A DNA stretch of 64,000 nucleotides from Microbacterium aurum (GCF_016907815.1 NZ_JAFBCQ010000001.1:2356001-2420000), one strand, 5' to 3'. Shown: positions 35,555 to 45,630, counted from the first letter of the stretch. The notes: a model not told the origin generated them from the sequence alone. Translations and numbers: made by a program.

Positions 35555-37297
35555 TCAACCGCACACGCCGGAATCGACGGTGATCCCCGGCGCGTTCAGC
35601 ATCGGCGTCGTCACGATCACCGGTGAGATCGCACCGGGCGCGGCCATCGTGAAATGGAAGTCGACGACGTTGACCTCGCCCGGCGACAGGTTGACGCGCA
35701 CCAGGCTCACGAATCGGCCGTCGTCCGCCACGTCGACCGAGAGCGCGGGGGCGCCGTCCTTGGTGACACCACCCGCGAAGCTGCCCGGCGGGGCCGACAC
35801 CGACACGCTCGTGCCGATGTCGCCGACTCCGGTGCCGAACAGGCCACGGCCGGTCACGTCGCCGGGGAGGGCGTCGGCGGCATCCGCCGGAGCGTCGCTG
35901 CGCATCGTCAGGCTGACGACGACGTCGGACCTGCCGTCGGCGCGGCAGACGGTCGAGGTCGTCCGGATGTCGACGTGCAGGAACGGGTCCATCTTGCCGC
36001 CGGTCGCGTCGTTGAAGAACACGCCGAAGGTGTCCGGGGCCGCGGCCAGTCGCGCCGCCGGGCCGCCCAGCAACGAGTCCGCGAGTGCGGCCTGCACCGT
36101 CGGCTCCGCGCTCCAGACCGAGACGCGACCGTCGCCGATGGGCGTCGCGAGTGCGACGAGCAGCCGCAGCGGATCCAGCGGCGCCGCCGTGAGCTCGGCC
36201 GCGGCGGCCGTCACCGCGGACTGCATGAACTGGGTCTGCGCGGCGCTGTCGAGGCTCAGGTAGGGGTCGATGAGCAGCCTCTGCGTGATGTTCTCGCTCG
36301 TCAGCTGCGAGCCGTCGGGCAGGTCGATCGGCCCCGTCACCTGCAGCAGCGCGCCGATCGTCGGGACATCGAGCGAGATCACCGCGTCCGGGGGAGCATG
36401 GCCGATGTGCTGCCACCACGCCGAGGCGAGGGCAGCAGTCTGGGCGAAGTCGGTCGCCATCGACGCGTTCTGGACGTACCTGCCCAGCACGCCGCCGTAC
36501 AGCGCCTGCTGCGCCGGGGTCTCGGGGAGGATCGGTGTCGACAGGTGCGGGAAGACGGACGAATCGGCCTGCGCTCCCAGGCTCACCCGCCCGTCGGTGA
36601 CCTGCAGCTCGATGAACGAACCGGTGATGCCGCCGCCGGTGCGAAGCTCCGCCCCGTTCTGCATGGCCACGAGCACGCGCACGTCGCCGGTCCCGACCGA
36701 TGACCAGAACGCGGCGGCTCCGCGAGCGGCCGCCATCGCCGGAGCCGCCTGATCCAGCGCGTCACGCGCCTGCGTCACGGCCTGGGCGACCGGCGCCACC
36801 AGCCGCGACGTGTCGATCGCGTCCAGCTCGGCCTGCGCCGAGCGGATGCCGGTCACCGCCTCGTCCAGCACGGGCGCCAGCCGGGTCAGGTCACCGACGC
36901 CGTCGCCGTCCGCCGCCAGCGCACGCGTCGCCGGGTCGCCCACGGCGGTCCCGAGCGTCGCCGCGGCGCGTGCGACGGTCCCGATCGCAGCGATGTCGTC
37001 GCCGAAGAAGGGGAGGGATGCCGCAACCGACCAGGTCGGGTCGGCGGCGGCCCCGCCCGCGCGCTCGCCCGCGGTCCCCAGCCGCGCCAGGCTCGCGCTC
37101 ACCTCGGGCAGCGCCCCGCCGGCGGCCGCCGCGACGGCGGCGCGCGCATCGCCGGCCGCCGCCTGAAGCGCGGTCGCGGCCACCCACACCCGCGACGCGG
37201 CCCAGCCGAGCGCGACGAGCAGCGCCACGCCCAGCAGCACAGCGGCCAGGACGACGGTGGAGAGGGTGCGATCGGTGCGGGGAGCCGTCCGGGTCAC
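35555..37297 (-). CDS. DUF4012 domain-containing membrane-anchored protein
   Basis: 580 residues from GTG 37297, overlapping the LPATG-protein stop by four bases. One N-terminal transmembrane helix (LSTVVLAAVLLGVALLVALG), a helical stalk, then the DUF4012 extracellular domain (VLVAMQNGAELRTGGGITGS, about 215-235; GALLQVTGPIDLPDG). The family occurs in actinobacterial envelope and exopolysaccharide loci; function unknown. Confidence 0.85.
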   Translation of the reverse strand: MTRTAPRTDRTLSTVVLAAVLLGVALLVALGWAASRVWVAATALQAAAGDARAAVAAAAGGALPEVSASLARLGTAGERAGGAAADPTWSVAASLPFFGDDIAAIGTVARAAATLGTAVGDPATRALAADGDGVGDLTRLAPVLDEAVTGIRSAQAELDAIDTSRLVAPVAQAVTQARDALDQAAPAMAAARGAAAFWSSVGTGDVRVLVAMQNGAELRTGGGITGSFIELQVTDGRVSLGAQADSSVFPHLSTPILPETPAQQALYGGVLGRYVQNASMATDFAQTAALASAWWQHIGHAPPDAVISLDVPTIGALLQVTGPIDLPDGSQLTSENITQRLLIDPYLSLDSAAQTQFMQSAVTAAAAELTAAPLDPLRLLVALATPIGDGRVSVWSAEPTVQAALADSLLGGPAARLAAAPDTFGVFFNDATGGKMDPFLHVDIRTTSTVCRADGRSDVVVSLTMRSDAPADAADALPGDVTGRGLFGTGVGDIGTSVSVSAPPGSFAGGVTKDGAPALSVDVADDGRFVSLVRVNLSPGEVNVVDFHFTMAAPGAISPVIVTTPMLNAPGITVDSGVCG

Positions 37298-37983
37298 GAC
37301 CGCCGGCGGCGCACGACGAGCGCACCGCCCATGGCGATCAGTCCGGCCCCGGCGACCCCGACGCCTGCGGCCAGCGCGATGTCGCCACCGGTCGCCGGCA
37401 GTGCGGCTCCGGCCGCGGCGGCGCGGATCTCCGCCGGTGCGGTGCGGCAGGCCGGCGACGACGGCGGATACGACAGCGCGACCGCCAGCGAGGGGTTCAC
37501 CTCGACCGTGGCGGTGATGGCGCCGCGCGTCCACCCGAAGTTGTCGTCGGAGGCGGTCCACTGCCCTCCGGCGTACGTCCAGCCCGGCCACCCGTTGCCG
37601 CGCCCGTCCGCGCCCACCGATGCCCCGGGCCACAGCACGCGACCGGTCAGCGGCACGCCGGCCGTCACCGTGCCGAGCGTGAGCGTGGTCGAGTGCGTGC
37701 CGTCGCTGAGGACGAGCGTCGCGGTGTGACCGGAGGAGAGGTTCTGCGGATCCACCAGGAGCACGGAGTACTCGATCCACGGGGCGTCGGCCGAGCACGA
37801 CGGCGCGACCGTCGTCCCCGCCAGCGTCGGCTGCTGCGGCGTGCGCGGCGTGTAGCCGAGCGCGTCGTCGCCGGTGCCGGCGGAATCGGTCGCACCCGGT
37901 GGCTCGTCGACGGCGGATGCCGCCAGTGGCGCCCCCACGACGAGGACAGCTGCGGCAATGAACGACAGAATCATGTTGCGCAT
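37294..37983 (-). CDS. Secreted surface protein with LPATG sorting signal
   Basis: 229 residues from ATG 37983 (MRNMILSFIAAAVLVVGAP). Signal peptide cleaved near ASA-VDEP. C-terminal LPATG (195-199), hydrophobic segment and RRRRS tail: a class E-type sortase signal. The middle part holds a predicted beta domain (WIEYSVLLVDPQNLSSGHTATLVL). No sortase is in the window. It precedes the DUF4012 gene in one operon, suggesting both act at the cell surface. Confidence 0.85.
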   Translation of the reverse strand: MRNMILSFIAAAVLVVGAPLAASAVDEPPGATDSAGTGDDALGYTPRTPQQPTLAGTTVAPSCSADAPWIEYSVLLVDPQNLSSGHTATLVLSDGTHSTTLTLGTVTAGVPLTGRVLWPGASVGADGRGNGWPGWTYAGGQWTASDDNFGWTRGAITATVEVNPSLAVALSYPPSSPACRTAPAEIRAAAAGAALPATGGDIALAAGVGVAGAGLIAMGGALVVRRRRS

Positions 37984-38075
37984 GATGCGGGCCCCCCAGC
38001 CCCTACCGGGCCTCTTCCCCAAGGGGCCCGTTGCGCACACGGTACCACGGGCCGCGGCTCCGCACCCCCGATTGG

Positions 38076-38081
38076 TACGAT
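38076..38081 (+). promoter_or_regulatory. Candidate -10 of the rnpB promoter
   Basis: TACGAT, ending 6 bases before the mature RNase P RNA 5' end. No convincing -35 is seen. Confidence 0.4.
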
Positions 38082-38087
38082 TGCGTT

Positions 38088-38456
38088 GCGAATGGGTCGG
38101 CTGGACGGTCGCGTGGCGGGTTCACCCGCACCGAGGAACGTCCGGGCTCCACAGGGCAGGGCGGTGGGTAACACCCACCCGGAGTGATCCGCGAGACAGT
38201 GCCACAGAGAGCAGACCGCCTCGGCGTCAGCCGGGGTAAGGGTGAAAGGGTGGCGTAAGAGACCACCGGGGTCGTGGTGACACGGCCCGCACGGTAAACC
38301 TCGCCCGGAGCAAGGTCAGACAGGGGATGTGGACGCGGCCCGCCGAGTCCCCGGGTAGACCGCTGGAGCGGCACGGCAACGTGTCGCCGAGAGAGATGAC
38401 CGTCCACGGAGCTTCCGCTCCCGGACAGAACCCGGCGTACAGGCCGGCCCATTCGC
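38088..38456 (+). ncRNA. rnpB: RNase P RNA, bacterial class A
   Basis: About 369 nt. Universally conserved blocks are present: GAGGAACGTCCGGGCTCCA near the 5' end, GGGTAAGGGTGAAAGGGTGG and GGTAAACCTC in the middle, AGAGAGATGACCGTCC and GACAGAACCCGGCGTACAGG at the 3' end. Terminal helix P1 pairs GCGAATGGG (38088-38096) with CCCATTCGC (38448-38456), which sets the ends. It is the catalytic RNA that matures tRNA 5' ends. Confidence 0.97.
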
Positions 38457-38488
38457 CTGCTCGACCGCCGACACGACCGGGCGACCGG

Positions 38489-39307
38489 TCAGGTCGTGGT
38501 GTCGACGAGGTTCTGTGCGGCCCCCTGCGCGTCGGTGCCGGTCTCCTGCGCGAGGGCGAGCGCCGCGGCGCCGATGATCCCCGCGTTGTTGCGGTGCACG
38601 GCGGGGACGATCGGGGTCTTCAGCGTCAGCAGCGGCAGGAACTCGTCGGCGTACTTGGACACACCACCGCCCACGATGAACAGGTCGGGGCTGAGCAGGA
38701 ACTCCAGGTAGTCGTAGTACCACTGCAGGCGCTTGGCCCACCTCTTCCAGCTGAGCTGCTCGCGCTCCATCGCCGAGTAGGCGGCCCACGCCTCGGCATC
38801 CGATTCGTGATTCGCACGCTGCAGGTGCCCGAGTTCAGAGTTGGGGATGAGGACGCCGTTGTGCAGCATGGCGGTGCCGATGCCCGTGCCGAGCGTCGTC
38901 AGCAGCGCGAGTCCCTTCACGCCGCGCGCGGCGCCGTAGCGCGCCTCGGCGACGCCGGCGACGTCGGCGTCGTTGGCGAAGTGGATCTCGCGACCGAGGC
39001 CGTCCTCGAAGAAGCGCTCGGCATCGAATCCGATCCACGTGTCGGCGACGTTCGCCGCCGACATGGTGCGTCCGTTCTTGACGATCGCGGGGAAGGCGAC
39101 GCCGAGCGGGATGTCGGCGTCGGTCACGCCGAGGGTGTCGAGGACGCTGCGGACGGCCGCGAGCACGTCGTCGGGCTCCGCGCCGGCCGGGGTCGCGACC
39201 TTCACGCGGTCGCTGAGAAGCTGCCCGGCTTCGAGGTCGACGAGCGCCCCCTTGATGCCGGTGCCGCCGATGTCCACTCCGACCGCACGGGTCGCCTTCG
39301 TCGTCAT
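38489..39307 (-). CDS. ppgK: Polyphosphate glucokinase
   Basis: 272 residues. ROK-type kinase that phosphorylates glucose with polyphosphate (or ATP). Phosphate motif VGVDIGGTGIKGALVD (about 9-24), TTLGTGIGTAM (about 137-147), NSELGHLQ, and the PpgK-specific QLSWKRWAKRLQWYYDYLEF (about 185-204). Actinobacterial hallmark enzyme. Confidence 0.95.
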   Translation of the reverse strand: MTTKATRAVGVDIGGTGIKGALVDLEAGQLLSDRVKVATPAGAEPDDVLAAVRSVLDTLGVTDADIPLGVAFPAIVKNGRTMSAANVADTWIGFDAERFFEDGLGREIHFANDADVAGVAEARYGAARGVKGLALLTTLGTGIGTAMLHNGVLIPNSELGHLQRANHESDAEAWAAYSAMEREQLSWKRWAKRLQWYYDYLEFLLSPDLFIVGGGVSKYADEFLPLLTLKTPIVPAVHRNNAGIIGAAALALAQETGTDAQGAAQNLVDTTT

Positions 39308-39378
39308 GCTCCCAGCCTATCCAGCGCGGCAGCCCGGCTCGCTAGGATCGGACCGACCGCTCTGGAAAGGAGCACGCG

Positions 39379-39564
39379 ATGTCCCGTGGCGAAGACAAGT
39401 ACTGGTACAACCTCAAAACCGGTGAGGTCGAGCGCGGATTCGAGTCGCCCGCGCCGGACCGCGCCGGACCGTTCGACACCGCGGAGGAGGCCGCCAAGGC
39501 GCCGCAGGTGATCGCCGAACGGTCGCGCGCGTGGGCGGAAGAGGAAGCCGAAGAGGACCGATAG
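39379..39564 (+). CDS. Small conserved SPOR-like actinobacterial protein
   Basis: 61 residues, ATG with GGAG upstream. KYWYNLKTGEVERGFESP followed by GPFDTAEEAAKA, the short form often named SPOR domain-containing in Microbacteriaceae, though it is too small for a full SPOR fold. Acidic C-terminus. It sits 50 bases before glnA2; function unknown. Confidence 0.8.
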   Translation: MSRGEDKYWYNLKTGEVERGFESPAPDRAGPFDTAEEAAKAPQVIAERSRAWAEEEAEEDR

Positions 39565-39614
39565 TCTGGCCTTCGGCCCGGCCGCGCCCGCGCGGTCGCT
39601 TGTGAGAGGACGCG

Positions 39615-40952
39615 ATGGACAAGCAGCGTGACTTCGTACTGCGCACGATCGAAGAGCGGGGCGTGAAGTTCGTCCGCCTCTGGTTCACCGACGTCATCGG
39701 CACGCTCAAGTCGGTCGCCATCGCGCCCGCCGAAGTCGAGGGCGCCTTCACGGAGGGACTCGGCTTCGACGGCTCGGCCATCGAAGGCCTCACCCGCTCT
39801 TACGAGTCGGACCTGCTGGCACACCCCGACCCCACGACGTTCCAGACGCTGCCCTGGCGCGGAGAGATCGACCCGACCGGTCGGATGTTCTGCGACATCA
39901 CCACGCCCGACGGACAGCCCGCCGTGGCCGATCCGCGGCACGTGCTCAAGCGCACCTTGGCGAAGGCGGCCGATGCCGGTTTCACGTTCTACACGCACCC
40001 TGAAATCGAGTTCTACCTGCTGAAGTCCTCGTCGTTCGGCCCCGACGGTCCCGAACCGGTCGACTCGGCCGGCTACTTCGACAACGTGCCGGGCGGGACG
40101 GCGCACGACTTCCGTCGCCGCAGTGTGCGGATGCTGGAAGACCTCGGCATCTCGGTCGAGTACAGCCATCACGAGGGCGGCCCCGGTCAGAACGAGATCG
40201 ACCTGCGCTACGCCGACGCCCTCGCCACGGCGGACAACATCATGACGTTCCGCACCGTCGTCAAGGAGGTGGCGATCGAGCAGGGCGTGTACGCGACGTT
40301 CATGCCGAAGCCCCTGTCGGGCAAGCCGGGCAGCGGCATGCACACGCACATGTCGCTGTTCGAGGGCGACCGGAACGCCTTCTACGAGGAGGGCGCGCAG
40401 TACCAGCTGTCCCAGACGGGACGCCAGTTCATCGCGGGGCTGCTGACGCACGCCAACGAGATCGCCGCCGTGACGAACCAGTTCGTGAACTCCTACAAGC
40501 GGCTGTGGGGCGGCGATGAGGCGCCGAGCTTCATCTGCTGGGGTCACAACAACCGTTCCGCGCTCGTCCGGGTTCCGATGTACAAGCCCAACAAAGGCCA
40601 GTCCACCCGCGTCGAGTACCGCGCGCTGGATTCGGCGGCCAACCCCTATCTCGCGTTCGCGCTCATGCTCGCGGCGGGCCTGAAGGGGATCGAGGAGGGC
40701 TACGAGCTGCCCCCGGAGGCCGAGGACAACGTCTGGTCGCTCACCGACTCCGAGCGCCGCGCGCTCGGCTACGCGCAGCTGCCGGCGAGCCTCGATCACG
40801 CCCTGGAGTACATGGAGGACTCGGAGCTCGTCGCCGAGACGCTGGGGGAGCAGGTCTTCAACTACGTGCTGCTGAACAAGCGCCGCGAATGGCAGGAGTA
40901 CCGCGCCCAGGTCACCCCGTTCGAGCTGAAGAGCAACCTGGAGATGCTCTAG
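39615..40952 (+). CDS. glnA2: Glutamine synthetase type I, second paralogue (GlnA2-like)
   Basis: 445 residues. GS signature FDGSAIEGLTRSYESDL (about 54-70), ATP/metal motif KPLSGKPGSGMHTHMS (about 232-247), NRSALVRVPMYK. At the adenylylation loop it reads EGYELPPEAEDNVW rather than the NLYxLPPEE context of GlnA1, so regulation by GlnE is uncertain. It precedes glnE by four bases. Makes glutamine from glutamate and ammonia, or is a GlnA2-type homologue with other amines. Confidence 0.9.
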   Translation: MDKQRDFVLRTIEERGVKFVRLWFTDVIGTLKSVAIAPAEVEGAFTEGLGFDGSAIEGLTRSYESDLLAHPDPTTFQTLPWRGEIDPTGRMFCDITTPDGQPAVADPRHVLKRTLAKAADAGFTFYTHPEIEFYLLKSSSFGPDGPEPVDSAGYFDNVPGGTAHDFRRRSVRMLEDLGISVEYSHHEGGPGQNEIDLRYADALATADNIMTFRTVVKEVAIEQGVYATFMPKPLSGKPGSGMHTHMSLFEGDRNAFYEEGAQYQLSQTGRQFIAGLLTHANEIAAVTNQFVNSYKRLWGGDEAPSFICWGHNNRSALVRVPMYKPNKGQSTRVEYRALDSAANPYLAFALMLAAGLKGIEEGYELPPEAEDNVWSLTDSERRALGYAQLPASLDHALEYMEDSELVAETLGEQVFNYVLLNKRREWQEYRAQVTPFELKSNLEML

Positions 40953-40956
40953 CCCG

Positions 40957-43953
40957 ATGAGCTCCAGCGAGCGCACCTCGGTACGGACGCTGCTGGCGCG
41001 CGACGGCTTCAGTGAGCTCGGCGACGCCGACCGGCTGCTCACCGAGCTCGCCGACCTCGTCGGCATCGCCCGCGAGGACCTGCTCGTCGGAGCCGACCGC
41101 GCCGCCGACCCCGATGCGGCACTGGAGTCGCTGGTGCGCGTCGCGCGACGCGATCCGGCGGCGGTGGGGTCGGCACTGCGACGCGTCGGCGCCACGCTCT
41201 GGCTGCTGCTCGGAGCCTCGAGCGGGTTCGGTGACTTCTACCTGCGGCATCCCGCCGAACTCGCCCACGTCCGCGCCGGGGAGGCGCTCCCCACCGCCGA
41301 CGAGTTGCGCGCGGAGCTTCTCGAGGCCGTCGAGGCGGATGCCGAGGGTTTCGCCGCCACCGGCGAGGAGCGGGCCTGGGTCGCGCTCCGCGTGCGCTAC
41401 CGGCGCCTGCTGGCGCGCATCGCGGCCTACGACCTGGGCGCGACCGACGCCGTCGCGGTGCTCGCCGACGTCGCGGCCGCCCTGGCGGATGCCGCCGGCG
41501 CGGCGCTGGAGGCGTCGCTGTGCGTCGCCCGCACCCGCGTCGCGTCCGGGGGAGCCGGCACCGGTCTGTTCCCGCGGGACCAGGTGGCGCAAGCGCGTCT
41601 CGCGATCATCGGCATGGGCAAGACCGGCGCCCGAGAGCTCAACTACGTCAGCGACGTCGACGTCATCTTCGTCGGCGGCGGCACCGACGCGCTCGTCGAT
41701 GAGATCGGCGAGAGCCGCGTCATCGACATCGCCACGCGACTCGCCGTCCAGACGATGCGCGGGATCTCGGGGATGGAGATCGAGCCGCCCCTGTGGGAGG
41801 TGGACGCGAATCTGCGCCCCGAGGGCAAGCAGGGCGCCCTCGTGCGAAGCCTGGACTCGCACCTGTCGTACTACGAGCGCTGGGCGAAGAGCTGGGAGTT
41901 CCAGGCGTTGCTGAAGGCTCGGCCGCTCGCCGGCGACCGCATGCTCGGTGAGGCATATGTCGCGGCGGTGCAGCCGAAGGTGTGGACGAGCGGTGCGCGC
42001 GAGAACTTCGTCGATAGCGTGCAGCGGATGCGGGAGCGGGTCACCGAGCATATTCCCGCCGCCGACGTCCCGTACCAGCTGAAGCTCGGTCCCGGCGGCA
42101 TCCGCGATATCGAGTTCACCGTGCAGCTGCTGCAGCTCGTCCACGGGCTGAGCGACGACGCGATCCGCCAGCCGGGGACCCTCGACGCGCTCGACGCGCT
42201 CGTCGCCGAGGGCTACATCGGTCGCGGCGACGCCGCCACGTTCGCGCACGACTACCGCGTGCTGCGCGTGCTCGAGCATCGCGTGCAGCTGCGGGATCTG
42301 CGCCGCACGCACCTCATGCCGTCCCAGCCCGACGGTCTCCGTGTCCTCGCGCGCGCCTCGGGGCTCGCCGACAGCGGGCCGGGCGTGTGGGAGCTGTGGG
42401 AGGGGATCAAACGGGAGGTCCGCGAGATCCACGTCCGGCTGTTCTACCGGCCGCTGCTCTCGGCAGTCGCGTCGCTGTCGTCCGACGAGCACCAGCTGTC
42501 CACCGAGCAGGCGCACGACCGGCTCGCGGCGATCGGGTTCCGCGACCCGGCCGGCGCTTTGCGCCACATCGGCGCGCTGACCGGCGGCCTCAGCCGCAAG
42601 GCGACGATCCAGCGCCACCTCATGCCGGTGATGATCCGATGGTTCGCCGACGGCGTCGACCCCGACTACGGGCTGCTCGCCTTCCGTCGCATCAGCGAAC
42701 GGCTGGGGGACACGCCGTGGTTCCTGAGGATGCTGCGGGACTCCTCGGGCGCGGCGGAACGGCTGACCCGCGTGCTCTCCGGTTCGCGCTACATCGGTGA
42801 GCTCATGGAGTGGATCCCCGAGTCGGTCGCGTGGCTCGACTCCGATGAGCTGCTGCGTCCGCGCGGCGGGGTGCTGCTGCAGGAGGAGGCCCGCGCAATC
42901 CAGGCGCGTCACGGCACCGTCGTGGAGGCGATGCGCGCCGTGCGAGCGCTGCGTCGGCGCGAACTGCTGCGCCTCGCGTTCGGGGCGGTGGTCGGCACCC
43001 TCACGATCGACGAGCTCGCCGCGGGGCTGACGACGGTCAGCGAGGTCACCATCCAGGCGACGCTGCGCGCCGTGCGCCGCGAGATCGTGCCGCCCGAGGA
43101 TGCGGCGCTGGACTTCTCGGTGATCGCGATGGGGCGCTTCGGCGGTGGCGAGCTCGGCTTCGGCTCCGACGCCGACGTGCTCTACGTCTACGAACCCAAC
43201 GGCGTGGACCCGCAGCGCGCCCACGAACTCGCCCTGCAGCTGGTCGCCGGCATCCGGACCTACTCCGAGGATCACCGTGTGCCGTTCGACCTCGACGCCG
43301 ACCTCCGGCCCGAGGGGCGCAACGGTCCGCTCGTGCGGTCGCTGGATTCGTACGCGGAGTACTACCGCCGCTGGTCACTGTCGTGGGAGGCGCAGGCGCT
43401 GCTGCGTGCGCGGGGCGTCGCGGGCAGCGTGAAGCTGATCGATCGCTTCATCGCCCTCGCCGACGACGTGCGCTACCCCGCCGAGGTGAAGCTGCAGGAT
43501 CTTCGCGAGATCAAGCGCATCAAGGCGCGCGTCGAGAACGAGCGGCTGCCGCAGGGCGCCGACCGCACGCGGCATCTGAAGCTCGGGCCGGGCGGTCTCA
43601 GCGACGTCGAATGGCTGGTGCAGCTGCTGCAGCACGCACATGCGCACCGCATCCCCGCGCTGCGGACGACATCCACCCTTGACGCGCTCGAGGCGGCACG
43701 GGAGGCGGGCCTGGTTCCGGATGCCGCGGCCGAGCGTCTCCGCGACGCGTGGCGTCTGGCGAGCCGGCTGCGCTCGGCCAACACGCTGCTGTCCGGGAAG
43801 ACGAGCGACGTGCTGCCGGTCGATCGGGGCAAGCTCGACGGGATCGGCCGTCTGCTGGAGTACCCGCCGCGGTCGGCGACGCTCGTCGAGGAGGAGTGGC
43901 TGCGCACGGCCCGCCGCGCCCGCCGGGCGTTCGAGAAGCTCTTCTACGGCTGA
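40957..43953 (+). CDS. glnE: Glutamine synthetase adenylyltransferase/deadenylylase
   Basis: 998 residues. Two nucleotidyltransferase halves: N-terminal GMGKTGARELNYVSDVDVIF (about 219-238) and C-terminal MGRFGGGELGFGSDADVLYVY (about 725-745). Each is followed by an all-helical regulatory domain (RMRERVTEHIPAADVPYQLK, RIKARVENERLPQGADRTR). Controls GlnA1 activity by adding or removing AMP on Tyr according to nitrogen status. Adjacent to both glutamine synthetase genes. Confidence 0.96.
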   Translation: MSSSERTSVRTLLARDGFSELGDADRLLTELADLVGIAREDLLVGADRAADPDAALESLVRVARRDPAAVGSALRRVGATLWLLLGASSGFGDFYLRHPAELAHVRAGEALPTADELRAELLEAVEADAEGFAATGEERAWVALRVRYRRLLARIAAYDLGATDAVAVLADVAAALADAAGAALEASLCVARTRVASGGAGTGLFPRDQVAQARLAIIGMGKTGARELNYVSDVDVIFVGGGTDALVDEIGESRVIDIATRLAVQTMRGISGMEIEPPLWEVDANLRPEGKQGALVRSLDSHLSYYERWAKSWEFQALLKARPLAGDRMLGEAYVAAVQPKVWTSGARENFVDSVQRMRERVTEHIPAADVPYQLKLGPGGIRDIEFTVQLLQLVHGLSDDAIRQPGTLDALDALVAEGYIGRGDAATFAHDYRVLRVLEHRVQLRDLRRTHLMPSQPDGLRVLARASGLADSGPGVWELWEGIKREVREIHVRLFYRPLLSAVASLSSDEHQLSTEQAHDRLAAIGFRDPAGALRHIGALTGGLSRKATIQRHLMPVMIRWFADGVDPDYGLLAFRRISERLGDTPWFLRMLRDSSGAAERLTRVLSGSRYIGELMEWIPESVAWLDSDELLRPRGGVLLQEEARAIQARHGTVVEAMRAVRALRRRELLRLAFGAVVGTLTIDELAAGLTTVSEVTIQATLRAVRREIVPPEDAALDFSVIAMGRFGGGELGFGSDADVLYVYEPNGVDPQRAHELALQLVAGIRTYSEDHRVPFDLDADLRPEGRNGPLVRSLDSYAEYYRRWSLSWEAQALLRARGVAGSVKLIDRFIALADDVRYPAEVKLQDLREIKRIKARVENERLPQGADRTRHLKLGPGGLSDVEWLVQLLQHAHAHRIPALRTTSTLDALEAAREAGLVPDAAAERLRDAWRLASRLRSANTLLSGKTSDVLPVDRGKLDGIGRLLEYPPRSATLVEEEWLRTARRARRAFEKLFYG

Positions 43954-43985
43954 CCCCGGCATCCGTCCCGCCGGATATCACCGGC

Positions 43986-44051
43986 ACAGGAGAAATCACG
44001 CACACAGGACGTGGTGACGTCACCACGTCCTGTCTCGGTGATTTTTCCTGT
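43986..44051. repeat. Long symmetric palindrome between glnE and glnA1
   Basis: A perfect 30-bp palindrome (44004-44033, centre GTGAC/GTCAC) nested in outer arms ACAGGAGAAATCAC / GTGATTTTTCCTGT (43986-43999 and 44038-44051, one mismatch) with the same centre at 44018/44019. In RNA this would be a hairpin of nearly 30 pairs. It has a T5 run in the 3' outer arm, so it may serve as terminator of glnE. Element type unknown. Confidence 0.85.
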
Positions 44052-44070
44052 CTCCGTGAGGCACACACGG

Positions 44071-44108
44071 CGAAGCCCCGGCATCCGATGCAGGATGCCG
44101 GGGCTTCG
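44071..44108. terminator. Terminator hairpin downstream of glnA1
   Basis: Perfect 16-bp stem CGAAGCCCCGGCATCC / GGATGCCGGGGCTTCG with loop GATGCA, 18 bases past the glnA1 stop, serving the convergent glnE/glnA1 pair. Confidence 0.85.
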
Positions 44109-44125
44109 AACCGTGGGCCGGGTGC

Positions 44126-45550
44126 TCAGACGCCGAAGTAGAGCTCGTACTCGAAGGGGTGCGGGCGCGCCGCGAGCGGCTTGATCTCGTTCTCGATCTT
44201 GTACTCGATCCAGGTCTCGATCAGCTCGGGCGTGAACACGCCACCGGCGAGCAGGAACTCGTGGTCGGCGCGCAGCGCCTCGAGCGAGTCGAGCAACGAG
44301 TTCGGCACCTGCGGGATGTTCTTGGCCTCCTCGGGCGGCAGCTCGTAGAGGTCCTTGTCGACCGGCTCGTGCGGCTCGATGCGGTTCTTGATGCCGTCCA
44401 GGCCCGCCATCATCTGCGCCGCGAAGGCGAGGTACGGGTTGCCCGAAGCGTCCGGCGCGCGGAACTCGATGCGCTTGGCCTTGGGGTTCGAGCCCGTGAT
44501 CGGGATGCGGATGGCCGCGGAGCGGTTGCCCGCCGAGTAGACCAGGTTGACGGGCGCCTCGTAGCCCTTGACCAGGCGCTTGTACGAGTTCAGCGTCGGG
44601 TTGGTGAAGGCGAGCACCGCCGGGGCGTGCGCGAGCAGACCGCCGATGTACCAGCGGGCGACGTCCGACAGGCCGCCGTAGCCCTTCTCGTCGTAGAAGA
44701 GGGGCTTGCCCTCGAGCCACAGCGACTGGTGCGTGTGCATGCCCGAGCCGTTGTCACCGAAGAGGGGCTTGGGCATGAAGGTCGCGACCTTGCCCCACTG
44801 CTCGGCGACGTTCTTGACGATGTACTTGAACTTCAGGATGTCGTCGGCCGCGTGCACCATGGTGTCGAAGCGGTAGTTGATCTCCTGCTGACCGCCGGTG
44901 CCCACCTCGTGGTGCGCGCGCTCGAGGATGAGACCGGCCTCGATCAGGTGCAGCGAGATGTCGTCGCGGAGGTCGGCCGTCTTGTCGACGGGGGAGACGG
45001 GGAAGTAGCCGCCCTTGAAGGGAGTCTTGTTGGCGAGGTTTCCGCCCTCTTCGACGCGGCCGGTGTTCCAGGCGCCCTCCTCGGAGTCGACCGAGTAGAA
45101 CGAGGAGTTCTGCTTCACCTCGTAGCGCACGTCGTCGAAGATGTAGAACTCCGCCTCGGGGGCGAAGAACGCGGTGTCGGCGATGCCGGTGGAGGCGAGG
45201 TACTTCTCGGCCTTCTTGGCGACCTGGCGCGGGTCCTTGGCGTAGATCTCGCCGTTGCGCGGGTTGTAGATGTCGAACAGCATGACCAGCGTCTTCGCCT
45301 CGCGGAACGGGTCGAGGTAGGCGGTGGAGACATCCGGGATGAGCTGCATGTCGGACTCGTGGATGTTCGCGAAGCCGCGGATCGACGAACCGTCGAACAG
45401 CTGACCGACCGTGAAGAACTCCTCGTCGACCGTCGAGGCGGGGATGTTGAAGTGCTGCTGCACACCAGGCAGATCCGTGAAACGGATGTCGAGGAACTTG
45501 ATGTCCTCGTCCTTGATGTACTTGAGCACCTCGGATGAATCTTTGAACAT
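44126..45550 (-). CDS. glnA: Glutamine synthetase type I (primary, GlnE-regulated)
   Basis: 474 residues starting [16 protein letters not shown] at ATG 45550 with GGAG upstream. Signature FDGSSIRGF (about 52-60), [18 protein letters not shown] (about 265-282), adenylylation loop [16 protein letters not shown] with target Tyr (about 404). GSI-beta length. Main ammonium-assimilating enzyme. A GlnR-type box lies 81-107 bases upstream of the start. Confidence 0.97.
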   Translation of the reverse strand: MFKDSSEVLKYIKDEDIKFLDIRFTDLPGVQQHFNIPASTVDEEFFTVGQLFDGSSIRGFANIHESDMQLIPDVSTAYLDPFREAKTLVMLFDIYNPRNGEIYAKDPRQVAKKAEKYLASTGIADTAFFAPEAEFYIFDDVRYEVKQNSSFYSVDSEEGAWNTGRVEEGGNLANKTPFKGGYFPVSPVDKTADLRDDISLHLIEAGLILERAHHEVGTGGQQEINYRFDTMVHAADDILKFKYIVKNVAEQWGKVATFMPKPLFGDNGSGMHTHQSLWLEGKPLFYDEKGYGGLSDVARWYIGGLLAHAPAVLAFTNPTLNSYKRLVKGYEAPVNLVYSAGNRSAAIRIPITGSNPKAKRIEFRAPDASGNPYLAFAAQMMAGLDGIKNRIEPHEPVDKDLYELPPEEAKNIPQVPNSLLDSLEALRADHEFLLAGGVFTPELIETWIEYKIENEIKPLAARPHPFEYELYFGV

Positions 45551-45630
45551 GGAGTCTCCAAGATCGGGTGTGGAACACGCCTGACGGGATCAGGCTCGCC
45601 TCGACGCTATCCGGAGCCGGTTGCCCGGCA

